The notes under the pieces were generated by a model. The model did no database searches. It was not told the origin of the DNA and worked only from the letters and a program-made list of their open reading frames with translations. From Rugalucina vietnamica (Eukaryota; Mollusca; Bivalvia; Lucinida; Lucinidae), in assembly GCA_964017185.1 (NCBI GenBank), contig OZ024874.1:54216856-54280855 (forward strand): DNA of 64,000 nt. The letters run 5' to 3'. Below are positions 45,057 through 56,107 of the stretch, one piece after another; position 1 is the first letter of the stretch; the number at the start of each line of letters is the position of its first letter. Position numbers and translations under genes: made by a program.

Positions 45057-45828
45057 ATATAGGAGTTCTGCTTAACACACGTTAATTCAGATTAAGACCG
45101 AACCGGTTGTTGCCCTTGCATCATCAGTAGTCATTCGCTGGCAAAAAATAGCAAGCCAATCCTAGTAGAGAACCGCATGTATGTCTGTTGACCGCATTTG
45201 CTGACTGATTCTGCATGCTAAGAAAAAAGTAAGATCGTGAAAGAATGTTGAAATTGTGGCGCTCCCGGGCCCATGTGAACAGGAAACATTTACTGCATTA
45301 ACTGAGAGAAGATCATTAAGAGCGTATTACCGTTTGATATCACAAGCAAAGGCAGGTCTATTGCTATCTATCATGCCCTCTATCGGCAGAGCCTCCTGAG
45401 GACAGAGCAGACGTAATTAGACAACTAGATCGTCCGGGTTAATGTATGTCTATCTTGCGAGTGTTGGGACGTTTCGACCAAAGACGTGTTCTTTTACCAC
45501 TATGCTGCCGTGTTGAAGCGTATCTATAGATCCGTACCAAGTTCAAAGAAGTATGTCCTCAGTTGTGGTTCGACCAGATACTCTTGAGGGTTTCAGCTTT
45601 TATCCCATAAGTAGGGCTAAATGACCGCTAGCTTTTGTAAAAGCTAATGCTTGAGTCCTTGTGTAGTATGATTATGGAGGCCATCTTGGCCACCATCTTG
45701 GCTCATTGTTATTATGTTAGTATAACCACTAAATCATGTTTTTGACAACATTATATGAGCATTTCAAACACATGACATTTGGTATATGCAGCACATAAAT
45801 GGTGTTTGAATTATAGAACATTCTAAAA

Positions 45829-46733
45829 AGTCCCTAAAAAGTCTCCCCGTACATCATCCATAGTGCAGATTATATTTTTCTTTTGATCCTTTGGGATCAG
45901 TGAATATATATGAAGTATTTCAAATTTTTATATGTTAAGAATCATCTTCTTAACAGTATTTTGATAATTTGGCCCCTTTGGGAATTTGAGTCTTTGATTT
46001 AGACTACACAGATGTAAATTCTTGAAATTGCAGCAAAATATCTGGCTTTCGCTGCCAGTTTTATAAAGGGTCACTGATGAAGGTTCATTACCCGAAATTG
46101 TACAATATGGCCCATCTTCTAGCTTTGTATTTTTACTGCTTCCAAAGGATCTAACAATTATTTTTATTTGCTATTACTGCAGCTGGTGTTGTGCTGTGTG
46201 GCGGCCCTAAAAAGTCTCCCCGTACATCATCCATAGTGCAGATTAAATTTTTTTTGATCCTTTGGGATCAGTGAATATATATGAAGTATTTCAAATTTTT
46301 ATATGTTAAGAATCATCTTCTTAACAGTATTTTGATTATTTGGCTCCTTTGGGAATTTGAGTCTTTGATTTAGACTACACAGATGTAAATTCTTGAATTT
46401 GCAGCAAAATGTCTGGCTTTCGCTGCCAGTTTTATAAAAGGTCACTGATGAAGGTTCATTACCCGAAATTGTACAATATGGCCCATCTTCTAGCTTTGTA
46501 TTTTTACTGCTTCCAAAGGATTTAACAATTATTTTTATTTGCTATTACTGCAGCTGGTGTTGTGCCGTGTGGCGGCCCTAAAAAGTCTCCCCGTACATCA
46601 TCCATAGTGCAGATTATATTTTTCGTTTGATCCTTTGGGATCAGTGAATATATATGAAGTATTTCAAATTTTTATATGTTAAGAATCATCTTCTTAACAG
46701 TATTTTGATTATTTGGCCCCTTTGGGAATTTGA
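45829..46733 (+). repeat. 370-bp tandem repeat, about 2.4 copies
   Basis: 'aaaaagtctccccgtacatc' begins at about 45835, 46206 and 46575. Units are nearly identical and include 'gatcctttgggatcagtgaa', 'ctggctttcgctgccagttt' and 'tgcagctggtgttgtgc'. A diverged single copy lies at 59100-59465. Confidence 0.9.
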
Positions 46734-46999
46734 TTAATGTTTTACTGGCCGAATGCTTTTCAAATGAGTCTATGCATTCATTATAATCATATATTATTAC
46801 AAAATCCGTCCATTTTTTTTTATTTTATTTTATTTACTAGGCTTTTTGACAGGCAAAAGTCGGTAGAGTTGCTACTGACAGACATCTGTAAGTGGCATTC
46901 ATTGTATTTTCTTATAGCTGCTGACAGATCATAACAATATTCATTTCTTAAGACATTGGATTTAATAGCGAAAACCCGAATTTCGTTTCAAAGCCTCCC

Positions 47000-47115
47000 T
47001 CCGCCGGAATGCTTTTTGAGCAAAGCACATTTCTAAAATTGGTTCTACCCTGCAATTGAAGTTCTGTCTCGACATGACTGAAAATTCGTTGATTGCACAT
47101 GTCTTTAAACTTCGA
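47000..47115 (+). mobile_element. SINE tail fragment
   Basis: 'ttgagcaaagcacatttcta', 'ctcgacatgactgaaaattc' and 'gttgattgcacatgtcttta' match the common SINE without its tRNA head. Confidence 0.55.
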
Positions 47116-47388
47116 ACAGTACATGCGATTTCAGAGCAGGTGTTTAAACAGCTACTAAAGGTATAAAGCTGGATTGGATGTTAAAATTTGACGAATTTAA
47201 TTTAAAAAAAGTCATTTTCATAAACCGCAATACAATGTAGCTGTGCGCTTATATGCAGAGGTTGCACAAAACAGACATTTGCATGCGTTTATCATTTAGT
47301 GGATTATTTGCGCTGGTATGTATAAAATGGAAGTTACTATATTGTCAGTAAACGGAAGTAAATAGAAGTTGCTATATTGTCGTTGGTT

Positions 47389-47432
<44 letters not shown>

Positions 47433-47625
47433 AATAAAATAAAAATGTTCAAAAAATTATTTTGTCTCGTTTGTGTTCGGACTTTTCCGTAGATTTTACG
47501 AAAAACCCCGGCGTACCTGTTATTACCTGTGACGAGTCATTTATAATACCTGATATTGTAACTTCTTAATATGGTACACGTTGGGTGTATAGACCGGGAT
47601 AGAGTACTTTAATACTGACTTGAAA

Positions 47626-47688
<63 letters not shown>

Positions 47689-48129
47689 ATGTATACTATT
47701 TTGAGAACGGATCTGGAAAAAAATGCATAAGTGTAGAGTGTAGATTTTGGATGGAATACGATCTAAATACAGACTAAACTGCATATTAAGAAGGAAAGAA
47801 ATAAAGAACTAAACTGCATATTAATAAAGAAAGAAAGAAAAAAGAAGGAAAGAAAGAAAGAAAGAAAATACATCGTTAAAAAAATTGACAGGCGGTTAAA
47901 TAAATAAATAAATAAATAATTAGATAAATAAATTTCAGGAAAAAAACATTGAGAAATATACGTTGTCCGAAAAAAAAAAATAATTCCATGAATTCAATAC
48001 GCATTTTTAACAAGTGGCAATCTTAATACATCTTGAGTCCGTAAACTTCGACAACTTTCAACGAGCTGTTTGGAACAAATTAGTTGTTTGGTCACTTTTT
48101 GGTGTTCGAATTTTACTCAAATGAAAAAT

Positions 48130-48770
48130 ATCTCTTTTGCCACTTGGCCGGGAGATTGTTTTTACAATTAATAACGACACTTATCTATCGGCACGCGTCA
48201 CGTGTCAAAATTCTTGTATATTCAGTCCAATCATGTCGACTACCGTAAAGGAATCACGTTATCTTGATCTTGACTCGAGATACTACAGACTACTATTCTA
48301 TTCGTGTCTGTTGCAATACAATCTTAACATTTTTTTTCGCGAGTTTCTATAAAATAATGAAATATTTGCTCTTTAATTAAAACAATATATTGTATACACA
48401 CAGTGCGAAGTAAGAAAGATAGAAAGAAAGAAAAGTTCACATAAAGAATGAGCATATTTTGCCATTTGGTCGGGAGATTGTCTTTACAATAACGAGAATT
48501 ATATCGGCACGCGTCACGTGTCAAAATTCTTGTATATTCAGTCCAACCATGTCGACTACCGTAAAGGAAACACTTTATCCTGATCTCGACTCAAGCTGAG
48601 ATAAAGATGTATCTGTATATGTCTCTGACTCGAGATACTACAGAATACTATCCTATTCGTGTCTGTTGCTATACAATCTTAAAGTTTTTTTTTCGCGAGT
48701 TTCTATATAAAAATGAAATGTTTGCTCTTTAATCTAAAACAAATATTGGATACATACAATGCGAAGTAAA
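48130..48770 (+). repeat. 340-bp tandem duplication with GAAA tails
   Basis: 'cggcacgcgtcacgtgtcaa', 'catgtcgactaccgtaaagg' and 'ttttcgcgagtttctata' appear twice. Each unit ends in a 'gatagaaagaaag' tract, so the microsatellite sits at the unit junction. Confidence 0.85.
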
Positions 48771-48854
48771 AAAGATAGAAAGAAAGAAAGAAAAGAAAGA
48801 AAGACAGAATAGGGCACATATTACAAAGAATGAGCATAGACGCAAACATTGATT

Positions 48855-49127
48855 CATTACGAAAACGTGCCCATCCAAAATACAAAGATTTCTTTCAAAA
48901 GCAAAAATAATAAAAAAGATCATTAAAAAACTGATTTTTTTAATATTATGGCTCAAAACATACAATGTGGGTACACGTTAGAGCCGCGTCGCCGAGCCGG
49001 TTCTAACGAGTACCCACAATCAATGTCATGGATCCAAAATAAGAAAAATAGGTATACCCCTGCAAACCCCAGTCTTTCTATATATAGTAGAGTATAAGGG
49101 GGTATTTATTTTATACACGGATATGAC
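48855..49127 (+). mobile_element. Hairpin MITE, copy 4
   Basis: 'cattacgaaaacgtgcccat' opens the element. The centre is 'gagccgcgtcgccgagccgg', an imperfect form of the family hairpin. The end is degraded ('acacggatatgac'). Confidence 0.75.
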
Positions 49128-49376
49128 TTAATGCTAAATTTCAAATGCTAACAGATTGGCACCGGGGATCTTACAATTGAATAAAACTAACAGAGAGAAA
49201 GAAAGAAAGATAGAAAGAAAGAAAGAAAGAAAAGAAAGAAAGAAGAAAAGAAAATAAAGAAAGAAAGAAAGAAAATGTCACATATAGAAAAATCATCGAT
49301 TTACGACTTTATGCTAATTTTAAATGCGAACATTATGCTGCAGATTGGCACCGAGGATCTTAAAATTAAATAAAGC

Positions 49377-49424
<48 letters not shown>

Positions 49425-49814
49425 ATATACGCGTTGATATACGTGAATCGACAGTGTGCAAATTTTGAGCTCAAATAATGATGCATATCAGCATCAAGTA
49501 GCAGCGACCTTAGTTTTGTTACAAACATTTTCCAAAAAATACGTACTTAATTAGCTCTACCCAGTCGAAATCAAATCACGGGAACCTACATTCTTTGCTA
49601 CAATTAAATATCATCAAAATACTAAATGGCAGTGAAAGCCATAAATTGTGTTGATTACATCCCGGGGCTTATAAAAACACAAGACATAAATGGAATAAAG
49701 TCATCATCGGGAATTCTCGTGAAGTCTCGTAAAATTACCGGAGATAGTATGCTTTGATAATTACCTGGGCGAGCTCAGGTTAGGCCTCTCATAAAATACG
49801 AAGTTTCTTAGCCA

Positions 49815-50050
49815 TGTGTAAAAATAAAAAAAATCATCAGAAATTGTTTTGATATGTTTCTTTGTTTGCTCAAAACAAAGATGGTGGGTACACATTAGAA
49901 CCGCCTCGCCTAGGCGGTTCTAACGAGTACTCACAATCTATGTTTTGGACCAAAGACAAGAAAAATAGGTATACCCCTGTATACCCCAGTTTTGCTATAT
50001 CTAAGTGTGGTTTAAGGGGGTATACATTGCACGGGCATGTTTCCATCATG
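49815..50050 (+). mobile_element. Hairpin MITE, copy 5
   Basis: Centre hairpin 'gaaccgcctcgcctaggcgg' continues 'ttctaacgagtac'. The right end 'gcacgggcatgtttccatca' is intact; the first arm is truncated by about 20 bp. Confidence 0.8.
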
Positions 50051-50069
50051 TGTTTGCATGCTTTCTCAA

Positions 50070-50375
50070 GACTGTCGTGCGACTGTCTTACGACATTCGT
50101 ACAAGTGTCGCGAAATTGTCGCGTTGTAAATTCGCCAAAATTTCGCGGCGACAGAATCGCGACACTCACACGAACGTCGAACGACAGTCGTACGACAGTC
50201 GCGCAACCGTCTTGCCACTGGTTCGCAAATATTTTGGCCAAAACTCGCATAAAATTCAAGTTTGAACATGTTCAAAACCTTCGCGACTAGTTCGCAACAC
50301 ATGAAAATTCTCGCTACACTCGAACGAGTGTCTTGCGACTGAATTCGCAAAACAGTCGCACAAAATTCTCATGCC
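50070..50375. mobile_element. GTCGCGAC-word element
   Basis: Dense in 'gtcgcgac', 'acgacagtcg' and 'cgcaaaacagtcgc'. 'gtgcgactgtcttacga' on the left faces 'tcgcaaaacagtcgcac' on the right in inverted order, suggesting TIRs. Fairly CG-rich against AT-rich flanks. Open frames on both strands are by-products of the word repetition. Confidence 0.6.
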
Positions 50376-50632
50376 AGTGAGATACTAGCTTTAACGACCC
50401 AGTCAACAGCTATGGTCATCATATCGGGATGTTGCCTCCGTTTTATGGGATTTCTACCGAAAATTAGGGTGTCATGATATGCAAAATGAAGATAAGGATG
50501 AAGAGTCATTGTCAATATGATCGTCGTGGTTGCACAAACATTTCGTTGTAGTATGACTTTCTGTTTTGCCTTTGAAGTTTTGTAACATTAATTCAAATAC
50601 AACTGGATATCACAGGAGGCGGGCTTAAAAAA

Positions 50633-51211
50633 AGCAGTCACACATTATAGCGTATAACCCAAACGCGCGCCGGGCGTATGAAATGACGTATAAAAGTTAT
50701 TTTTCCTTTTCACTTTAGCAGTCACAAATTAGCACGTGAGCGAGTGCCGGAAAAAATCTCAAAGTGTTACGTCCCAAAAACGCTAAACACGTGCTATAGG
50801 CATGCAGCAAACGTTCAACGCGCGTCTCACACAAGCATGGGACACGCTACTGAAGAAATCTTATAAAATCGAAACGCGCATGTAGTCTTCACTGGCGTGC
50901 CTAAAACGCGCACCAAACCTTTCAAAGCGTATTCAACGCGCCTGTTACGCACGTGGATCTTACTCGAAATGTATAAGATACACGCCCGGTACAGGCCGAG
51001 CTTCGAGAAACTTTTTGAGCACGTTTAAAATTCCAATCGCGCTCCCACTTTCAGCGACGTACAGCGACGCTCATCAGACGTACACCAAGCGTACCCAATG
51101 TACGCGTAGCGCGTTTCTAACGTGTCTTTGACGTGCTCCAGACGTATGTTGAATTTAACATGTTTATCAACACGCCCGGCGCGCGTTTGGCTTATACGCT
51201 GTTTGACTGCT
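50633..51211. mobile_element. 579-bp CG-word MITE with 45-bp TIRs
   Basis: The left reads AGCAGTCA...AACCCAAACGCGCGCCGGGC. The reversed right reads AGCAGTCA...AAGCCAAACGCGCGCCGGGC. The interior is full of 'acgcgc', 'gcgtaccc', 'gacgt' and 'cacgtg' words. No ORF of note. The target duplication is unclear. Confidence 0.85.
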
Positions 51212-51424
51212 ATTTTACATAACAATACACAGGAAAGAGGCGGAATGAAAACCGTAGTGTAACTGCCTGATATTAGAAGTTACACTACGGATCTGCCAAC
51301 ATTTTTGCTTTTTATTAGGATAAGCGACGTCAATATTTTGCAAACTATCATGGATCAATATAGATCCTGAAGCTTTATGGAAACCTTTATCACGCCCGGT
51401 AAAGTTGATATACATCCGGTGGTC

Positions 51425-51476
51425 GTTTTGAGCGTTTCCTGTTATTAGTTTTCGCGAGTTTGGTGGACGTGGAAGG
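51425..51476 (+). promoter_or_regulatory. Exon-like block and donor in left arm
   Basis: 'gttttcgcgagtttggtgga' then CGTGGAAG/gtaaga. The same block is present inverted at 54010-54062 with a matching donor, so transcription could in principle enter from both arms. Confidence 0.4.
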
Positions 51477-52178
51477 TAAGATGTTTTTTGATCAAAAACG
51501 TATTATAAAAATCAAAGAATGTCAGGCTGATATATCAGTTTTTTGCCGTTGAATGTCTAGCCGAAGTGGTAGTTGAAAAAAATAAACCGTTTTACTGCAA
51601 TCCTTTCCGGCCCGTTTGATCGGTAGTGAAAACGAAAGTAGAATCTGGTCACACACAGGTTAAAATGCCCTGATCGTGCCTTTGCAAGCTTTCTGTAACC
51701 AATGGTCATTGCAGTTAGTTAAATGAACACTAAATTAGCTTTTCAGACATAATGTTAAAATATTTCAAGCTTTTCTTTCACCACTTAGATCGGTTTTGTA
51801 CCGGCGGTCAACTTGAAGTTGCGGTGGTCGTATTGATCAATGGAGATTACAAAGTAAATTTTCATCGTGAAAGAAAGCCAGCAAAAATGCAACTTCATGC
51901 ATTGAATGCATTGAATTTATATACATAATTCGCATTGACTCGAAGAAAACCCACTAGAATAACAGTGTGGTTAATTTGCAAACTATATGGTGCAATTTGA
52001 CCTTAAAATGAGCAATTTTGAAATGATTTACTGTCCAATTTAATAAGTATTGAAGGACATGCCTGCTGTTTAATGTTGAGCAGGCTCAGTCTTGCAGATT
52101 CGACAATTATAGGAGTAACACTAAGCAAAGCATGCATGTGTTGTCCGTATGTATCAATTCTTTGAATATGTAAAGGTG

Positions 52179-52355
52179 CAGGGGCGGATCCAGGTTTTCT
52201 GAATAGGGGGTTCAAATGTATAAAAAGGGAGGTGGGGGGGAGTCGGTTGCCTAATTTTAAACAAAATTTATTGAAAATTTCCATGAAAATGGAATAATTT
52301 GGTTCCAGAGGGGGGTTCGAGCGAACCACTTGAACCCCCTCTTAATCCGCCACTG
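52179..52355. mobile_element. 177-bp MITE nested in the left arm
   Basis: TIRs CAGGGGCGGATCCAG and, reversed, CAGTGGCGGATTAAG are flanked by GTG (52176-52178 and 52356-52358). The opposite arm (rc of 53110-53130) preserves the empty site with a single GTG, proving both the boundaries and a 3-bp target duplication. That duplication size fits PIF/Harbinger-type elements. Confidence 0.9.
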
Positions 52356-52701
52356 GTGAATAATCACGTGGTTTATATCAATTTCAGACGAAATATTTAG
52401 AAACATTGGTCATAATAAAATTGTCAATGCTAAATGAATTGGTGTGTAAAATTACACATGCATGTACCTCTTCACCACATTGTCACGAGCAGTTGGAATA
52501 ATAGATTCATAATGTTTCTGGATTTTGCCAGTAGTCGATTGGCTCGCTAGTTAAGCCCAGACGCTACTTCAGACGAGTCGAGATCACGTGATTGTCCACT
52601 ACAAAGTGTAGAATGAATGCATGTATTAATGCTGAAGAATAACTGGCCTCGTCAGTTCTAGGTGCGCCTACTGACCTTATTTTTCCTTTATACGTTTCCA
52701 G

Positions 52702-53091
52702 ATGGGTCGATTTAAAGGGAAACGAACCAAGCGTCGTTACCTGACGAACAAAAAACCACATCTCTGGCGTGGACAAGGAATCCAAGACGTTGTCCACAGT
52801 CCGTTCAAATCGCCATCTAAGAAAACGCCAAAATACAGTTCATCACCCTATAGAGCTATTGGTTCATCACCCCAAAAGACAATTTGTCCTAAAATCTATA
52901 CACCGAAAGGAAAGTTCGGATTTCCTAAAGAGAAAAACAGAAAAACAAGGACTAAATCAAAAGTATTAAATCCGTATACTAGCACCCCAAAGAAATCAAA
53001 ACGAAGTTTGATTATGATAGACCATATCTACATGTATGCACAAGCTAATACACCAGCAATTCACAAGCTGTTGTTCCCGAAGAACTTCTGA
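52702..53091 (+). CDS. Basic 129-residue protein of the inverted-repeat element
   Basis: MGRFKGKRTKRRYLTNKKPH opens a Lys/Arg/Pro/Ser-rich protein with SPSKKTPKYSSSP and STPKKSKRSL stretches (SP/TP sites flanked by lysine). No known domain was recognised. The ATG directly follows an acceptor-like 'tttatacgtttccag', and an exon with donor GTGGAAG/gtaaga lies about 1.2 kb upstream in the arm, so a spliced transcript with a noncoding first exon is plausible. It could be the retained first coding exon of a lost transposase, or an accessory DNA-binding protein. The stop falls just at the inner edge of the right arm. Confidence 0.45.
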   Translation: MGRFKGKRTKRRYLTNKKPHLWRGQGIQDVVHSPFKSPSKKTPKYSSSPYRAIGSSPQKTICPKIYTPKGKFGFPKEKNRKTRTKSKVLNPYTSTPKKSKRSLIMIDHIYMYAQANTPAIHKLLFPKNF

Positions 53092-54238
53092 TATAATTGA
53101 TATAAACCACGTGATTATTCACCTTTACATATATTGCAAAACAGGAGATAGATTTCATACGAACAACACATTGAACGCTTTGCTTAGTGTTACTCCTATG
53201 ATTGTCGAATCTGCAAGACTGACCCTGCTCAACATTAAACAGCAGGCATGTCCTTCAATACTTTTTTTCAAAATGGACAGTAAATCATTTCAAAATTGCT
53301 CATTTTAGGGTCAAATTGACCACATAGTTTAATGGTTTTTCTTAGAGTCAGTGCGAATTATGTATATAAATTCAATGCATCTTGCATGAGGTAGTAAATT
53401 TGTATTGTTGAGGTTACCAAAAATTAGTAATAAATACATAAGATATTGCTTACAGTACTGTAACTATGTGACTGAATGGCTAATGGACAAACGAAATTGA
53501 ATTATGAGGACACCTACGGCATTGGTTTGGATTTGGTTGTGTCTAGAATGCATATCCATTAATGTTGTCGTGCCCACTAACAGAAAACGACATGAAGTTG
53601 CATTTTTGCTGGCTTTCTCTAACGATAAAAAATTACATTGTAATCCCCATTGATCAATACGACCACCGCAACTTCAAGTTGACCGCCGGTACAAAATCGA
53701 TCTAAGTGTTGAAAGGAAAGCTTGAAACATTTTAATGTTATGTCTGAAAAGCTAATTTAGTGTTCATTTAACTAACTGCAATGACCATTGGTTACAGAAA
53801 GCCTGCAAAGGCACGATCAGGGCATTTTAACCTGTGTTTGACCAGATTCTACTTTCGTTTTCACTACCGATCAAACGGGCCGGAAAGAATTGTAGTAAAA
53901 CGGGTTATTTTTTTCAACTACCACTTCGGCTAGACATTCAACGGCAAAAAAAACAACTGATAGCCTGACATTCTTTGATTTTTATAATACGTTTTTGATC
54001 AAAAAACATCTTACCTTCCACATCCACTAAACTCGCGAAAACTAATAACAGGAAACGCTCAAAACGACCACCGGATGTATATCAACTTTTTTTACGTTGA
54101 CCACCGGCCTGACCACCGGCGGTGGTCAATTTGCACTTTACCGGGCGTGTTTATAAACAAATAAGATCGACTCATCCACTTTTAGGGTTTACTTGTGTGA
54201 CTTATTTAATATTAACTTATAAATATTTTGCTTATTTC

Positions 54239-54515
54239 CATTACGAAAACTTGCCCATGCAATATACAGAGATTTTTTAAGTTGTAAAAATTGAAAATTT
54301 CATCAGAAAAAAGTGATATTTTTCTTATTTTTGCTCAAAACATAGATTGTGAGTACACGTTAAAACCGCCTCGGCGAGGCGGTTCTAACGAGTACCCACA
54401 ATCTATGTTTTAGAGCCAAAATATGAATAATAGGTTTACCCCTGCATACCCCAGTTTTACTATTTGAAAGTGGGGTTCAAGGGGGTATTCATTGCACGGA
54501 CATGTTTTCCTGATG
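54239..54515 (+). mobile_element. Hairpin MITE, copy 6 (most complete)
   Basis: Both ends are intact ('cattacgaaaacttgcccat' and 'cacggacatgttttcctgat'). The centre is the near-perfect hairpin 'aaccgcctcggcgaggcggt', within a palindrome of about 95 bp from 'tttttgctcaaaacatag'. It can serve as the family reference. Confidence 0.9.
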
Positions 54516-54779
54516 AATGATAAACCTAAATTCCCAAAATTAATGCTAGAGTGTGTCGGTTCTGATAACATTTCGTATTTACCTTTATTTAGCTGTCCGT
54601 GCGAAAAATGATATAGTGTCTTACGCGTATTACCATGCATCTCCGAATTATCTGCACATGGCGCTAAACATTGTATTTTCCTATCGAAATCAGAAATTAC
54701 AGAAAGACTGTTTAATTCCGTGTAATTTGCGATGCAATGTTTCCAAGGACACGGTACAATTGCTTTTAAGGGAACATAT

Positions 54780-54780
54780 T

Positions 54781-54823
<43 letters not shown>

Positions 54824-54824
54824 T
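54780..54824. repeat. (TTTA)n microsatellite
   Basis: About eleven uninterrupted TTTA units. Confidence 0.9.
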
Positions 54825-54944
54825 CTAATCTATTTCTTTCTGTATTTATCTATTTATTAAGCTTGTATACGGTAGCAATGCGGATTTAATTTGCTTAGCC
54901 AGTGCGCGTAAATGCCAATTTACACCAATTAACCCGCACGCCTA

Positions 54945-55170
54945 AAGTTTAACGTAACATCTTTTGACGTAATATCAACTGTGACGTCACTTTTAATAAC
55001 AAACTCTCTATTAAACCTCTATTAAACCTCAATTGACTAATGAAGCGTTAATCGACGTTTCGTGCAACTCGATTAAATGCCTTCATTAACTAATCCACCA
55101 TTAGCGTTTTAATCGTGAATTAGAAGTTAATCCATGATAAGATTTAATGGAGTTTCGTACAACCGGGTCC
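54945..55170 (+). mobile_element. MITE ending TTCGTACAACCGGGTCC
   Basis: The right end 'agtttcgtacaaccgggtcc' is the inverted partner of 43215. The body repeats 'ttaaacctc' and 'attaac' words. Confidence 0.55.
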
Positions 55171-55546
55171 AGAGCAGGCACCAAATTTATATAACTTTTT
55201 GCGCGCATAACTCAGCTGAGCCTAAACTTTATACTGTCCATTAATGTTAAAATGCCAAACACTGTTGGTATTTCTACATTTATTAGCAGGATGTATTTCA
55301 TTTTCAACAAATTTAGATCTTTTTCTGTATTAATTTAAACTTATATTTCATCTTCAGATCACGCCCTAAGGTTATAAAAAAAATTTCACGCTCACCTCAG
55401 CTAAGATTAAAATTATCACAATTGCTGTTATTTCAATATTTATAAGCAGGATATATATTGATTTATTTCTGTATATATGGTCAGTTGTTTATTTTCTATG
55501 CTCAGCTGCATTGAGCAAGAACACGTTTAATAAACTCGAGGCCAGA

Positions 55547-55826
55547 CCTTGTAAAACTTGCCCTTGCAATATACAGAGATTTTTTTCGCTTCAAATATTG
55601 AACATTTTCAGCTGAAAATTTTTGATATTGTTTTCTTATTTTTACTCAAAACACAGACTGTGGGTACATATTAGAACCGCCTCGTCGAGGCGGTTCTAAC
55701 GAGTACCCATAATCTATGTTTTGAAACAAAAATAAGAAAAATAGCTTTACCTCTGCATACCATAGTTTTGCTATATAAAAGTGGGGTTTAAGGGGGTATT
55801 CATTTCAAGGACATGTTTTCCTGATG
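55547..55826 (+). mobile_element. Hairpin MITE, copy 7
   Basis: Centre 'gaaccgcctcgtcgaggcgg' is a perfect hairpin within arms 'ttactcaaaacacagactgt' and 'aatctatgttttgaaacaaa'. It lies about 90 bp downstream of the WSC-b second-half exon. Confidence 0.85.
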
Positions 55827-55912
55827 CTATATGCCAGGGTAGTCCGGCAGTGTCACATATATACAATTCTATCAGACAAAAAGGAAAACACTGAAAAAAA
55901 ATAAAACACTAC

Positions 55913-56077
55913 GTTTATATCCAGTATATATAGAATTTGTCATATCACCACCGCATGCAATGCTAGGTTCACCAGGACACGTAGTATCACAGTCTGATTC
56001 TTGTACAGGTCCATGTTTACCATAGTTGTTTCCACAGAAGCAATGGACACCCTCCTGTACACCGGCAAAGACGAAGC
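55913..56077 (-). CDS. WSC-b, second-half exon
   Basis: The 165-bp exon follows the acceptor 'tttcttactctag' and encodes FVFAGVQEGVHCFCG, NNYGKHGPVQESDC, TCPGEPSIACGG and NSIY. Cysteine spacing is canonical for the second half of a WSC domain. By comparison with WSC-c the exon should end just after NSIY. Here that position has no GT, and the first in-phase donor is 15 bases later (AAAC/gtagtg), adding TGYK. The resulting phase-1 end fits the WSC-c exon at 43001. An RT tail insertion (56108-56290) lies about 30 bp upstream of the acceptor. Confidence 0.75.
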
Positions 56078-56107
56078 CTAGAGTAAGAAACATAATGGTA
56101 TTATCTG

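Larger units (their letters stand above)
47392..49815 (-). mobile_element. Microsatellite-rich element, inverted relative of 35598-38149
   Basis: Reversed, its start ('gagacttcacgagaattccc', 'cttataagccccggg'), an internal block ('ccaatctgcagcataatg') and its end ('tctatcccggtctataca', 'aacaggtacgccggggtt') follow the order of the 35.6-kb element. It carries A39 (47392-47430), (AAAT)n, several (GAAA)n tracts and (AG)n (49381-49422). It contains a 340-bp tandem duplication and a hairpin MITE (48855-49127). Confidence 0.65.
51391..54149. mobile_element. 2.76-kb long-inverted-repeat element with TTTAT duplication and central basic ORF
   Basis: Termini CACGCCCGGTAAAGT are inverted and flanked by identical TTTAT (51386-51390 and 54150-54154). 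Arms extend about 1 kb from each end to roughly 52440 and 53094. Each arm carries the same exon-like block ending GTGGAAG/gtaaga, a good donor. The unique centre holds a 129-codon basic ORF preceded by 'tacgtttccag', an acceptor immediately before its ATG. The right tip has about 55 bp absent on the left. The superfamily is not assigned; a 5-bp duplication limits the choices. Confidence 0.8.

Noticed and set aside
49870..50290. Overlapping 129- and 142-codon ORFs on both strands
   Set aside because: They are produced by the hairpin MITE and GTCGCGAC-word repeats, with no motif or splice context.
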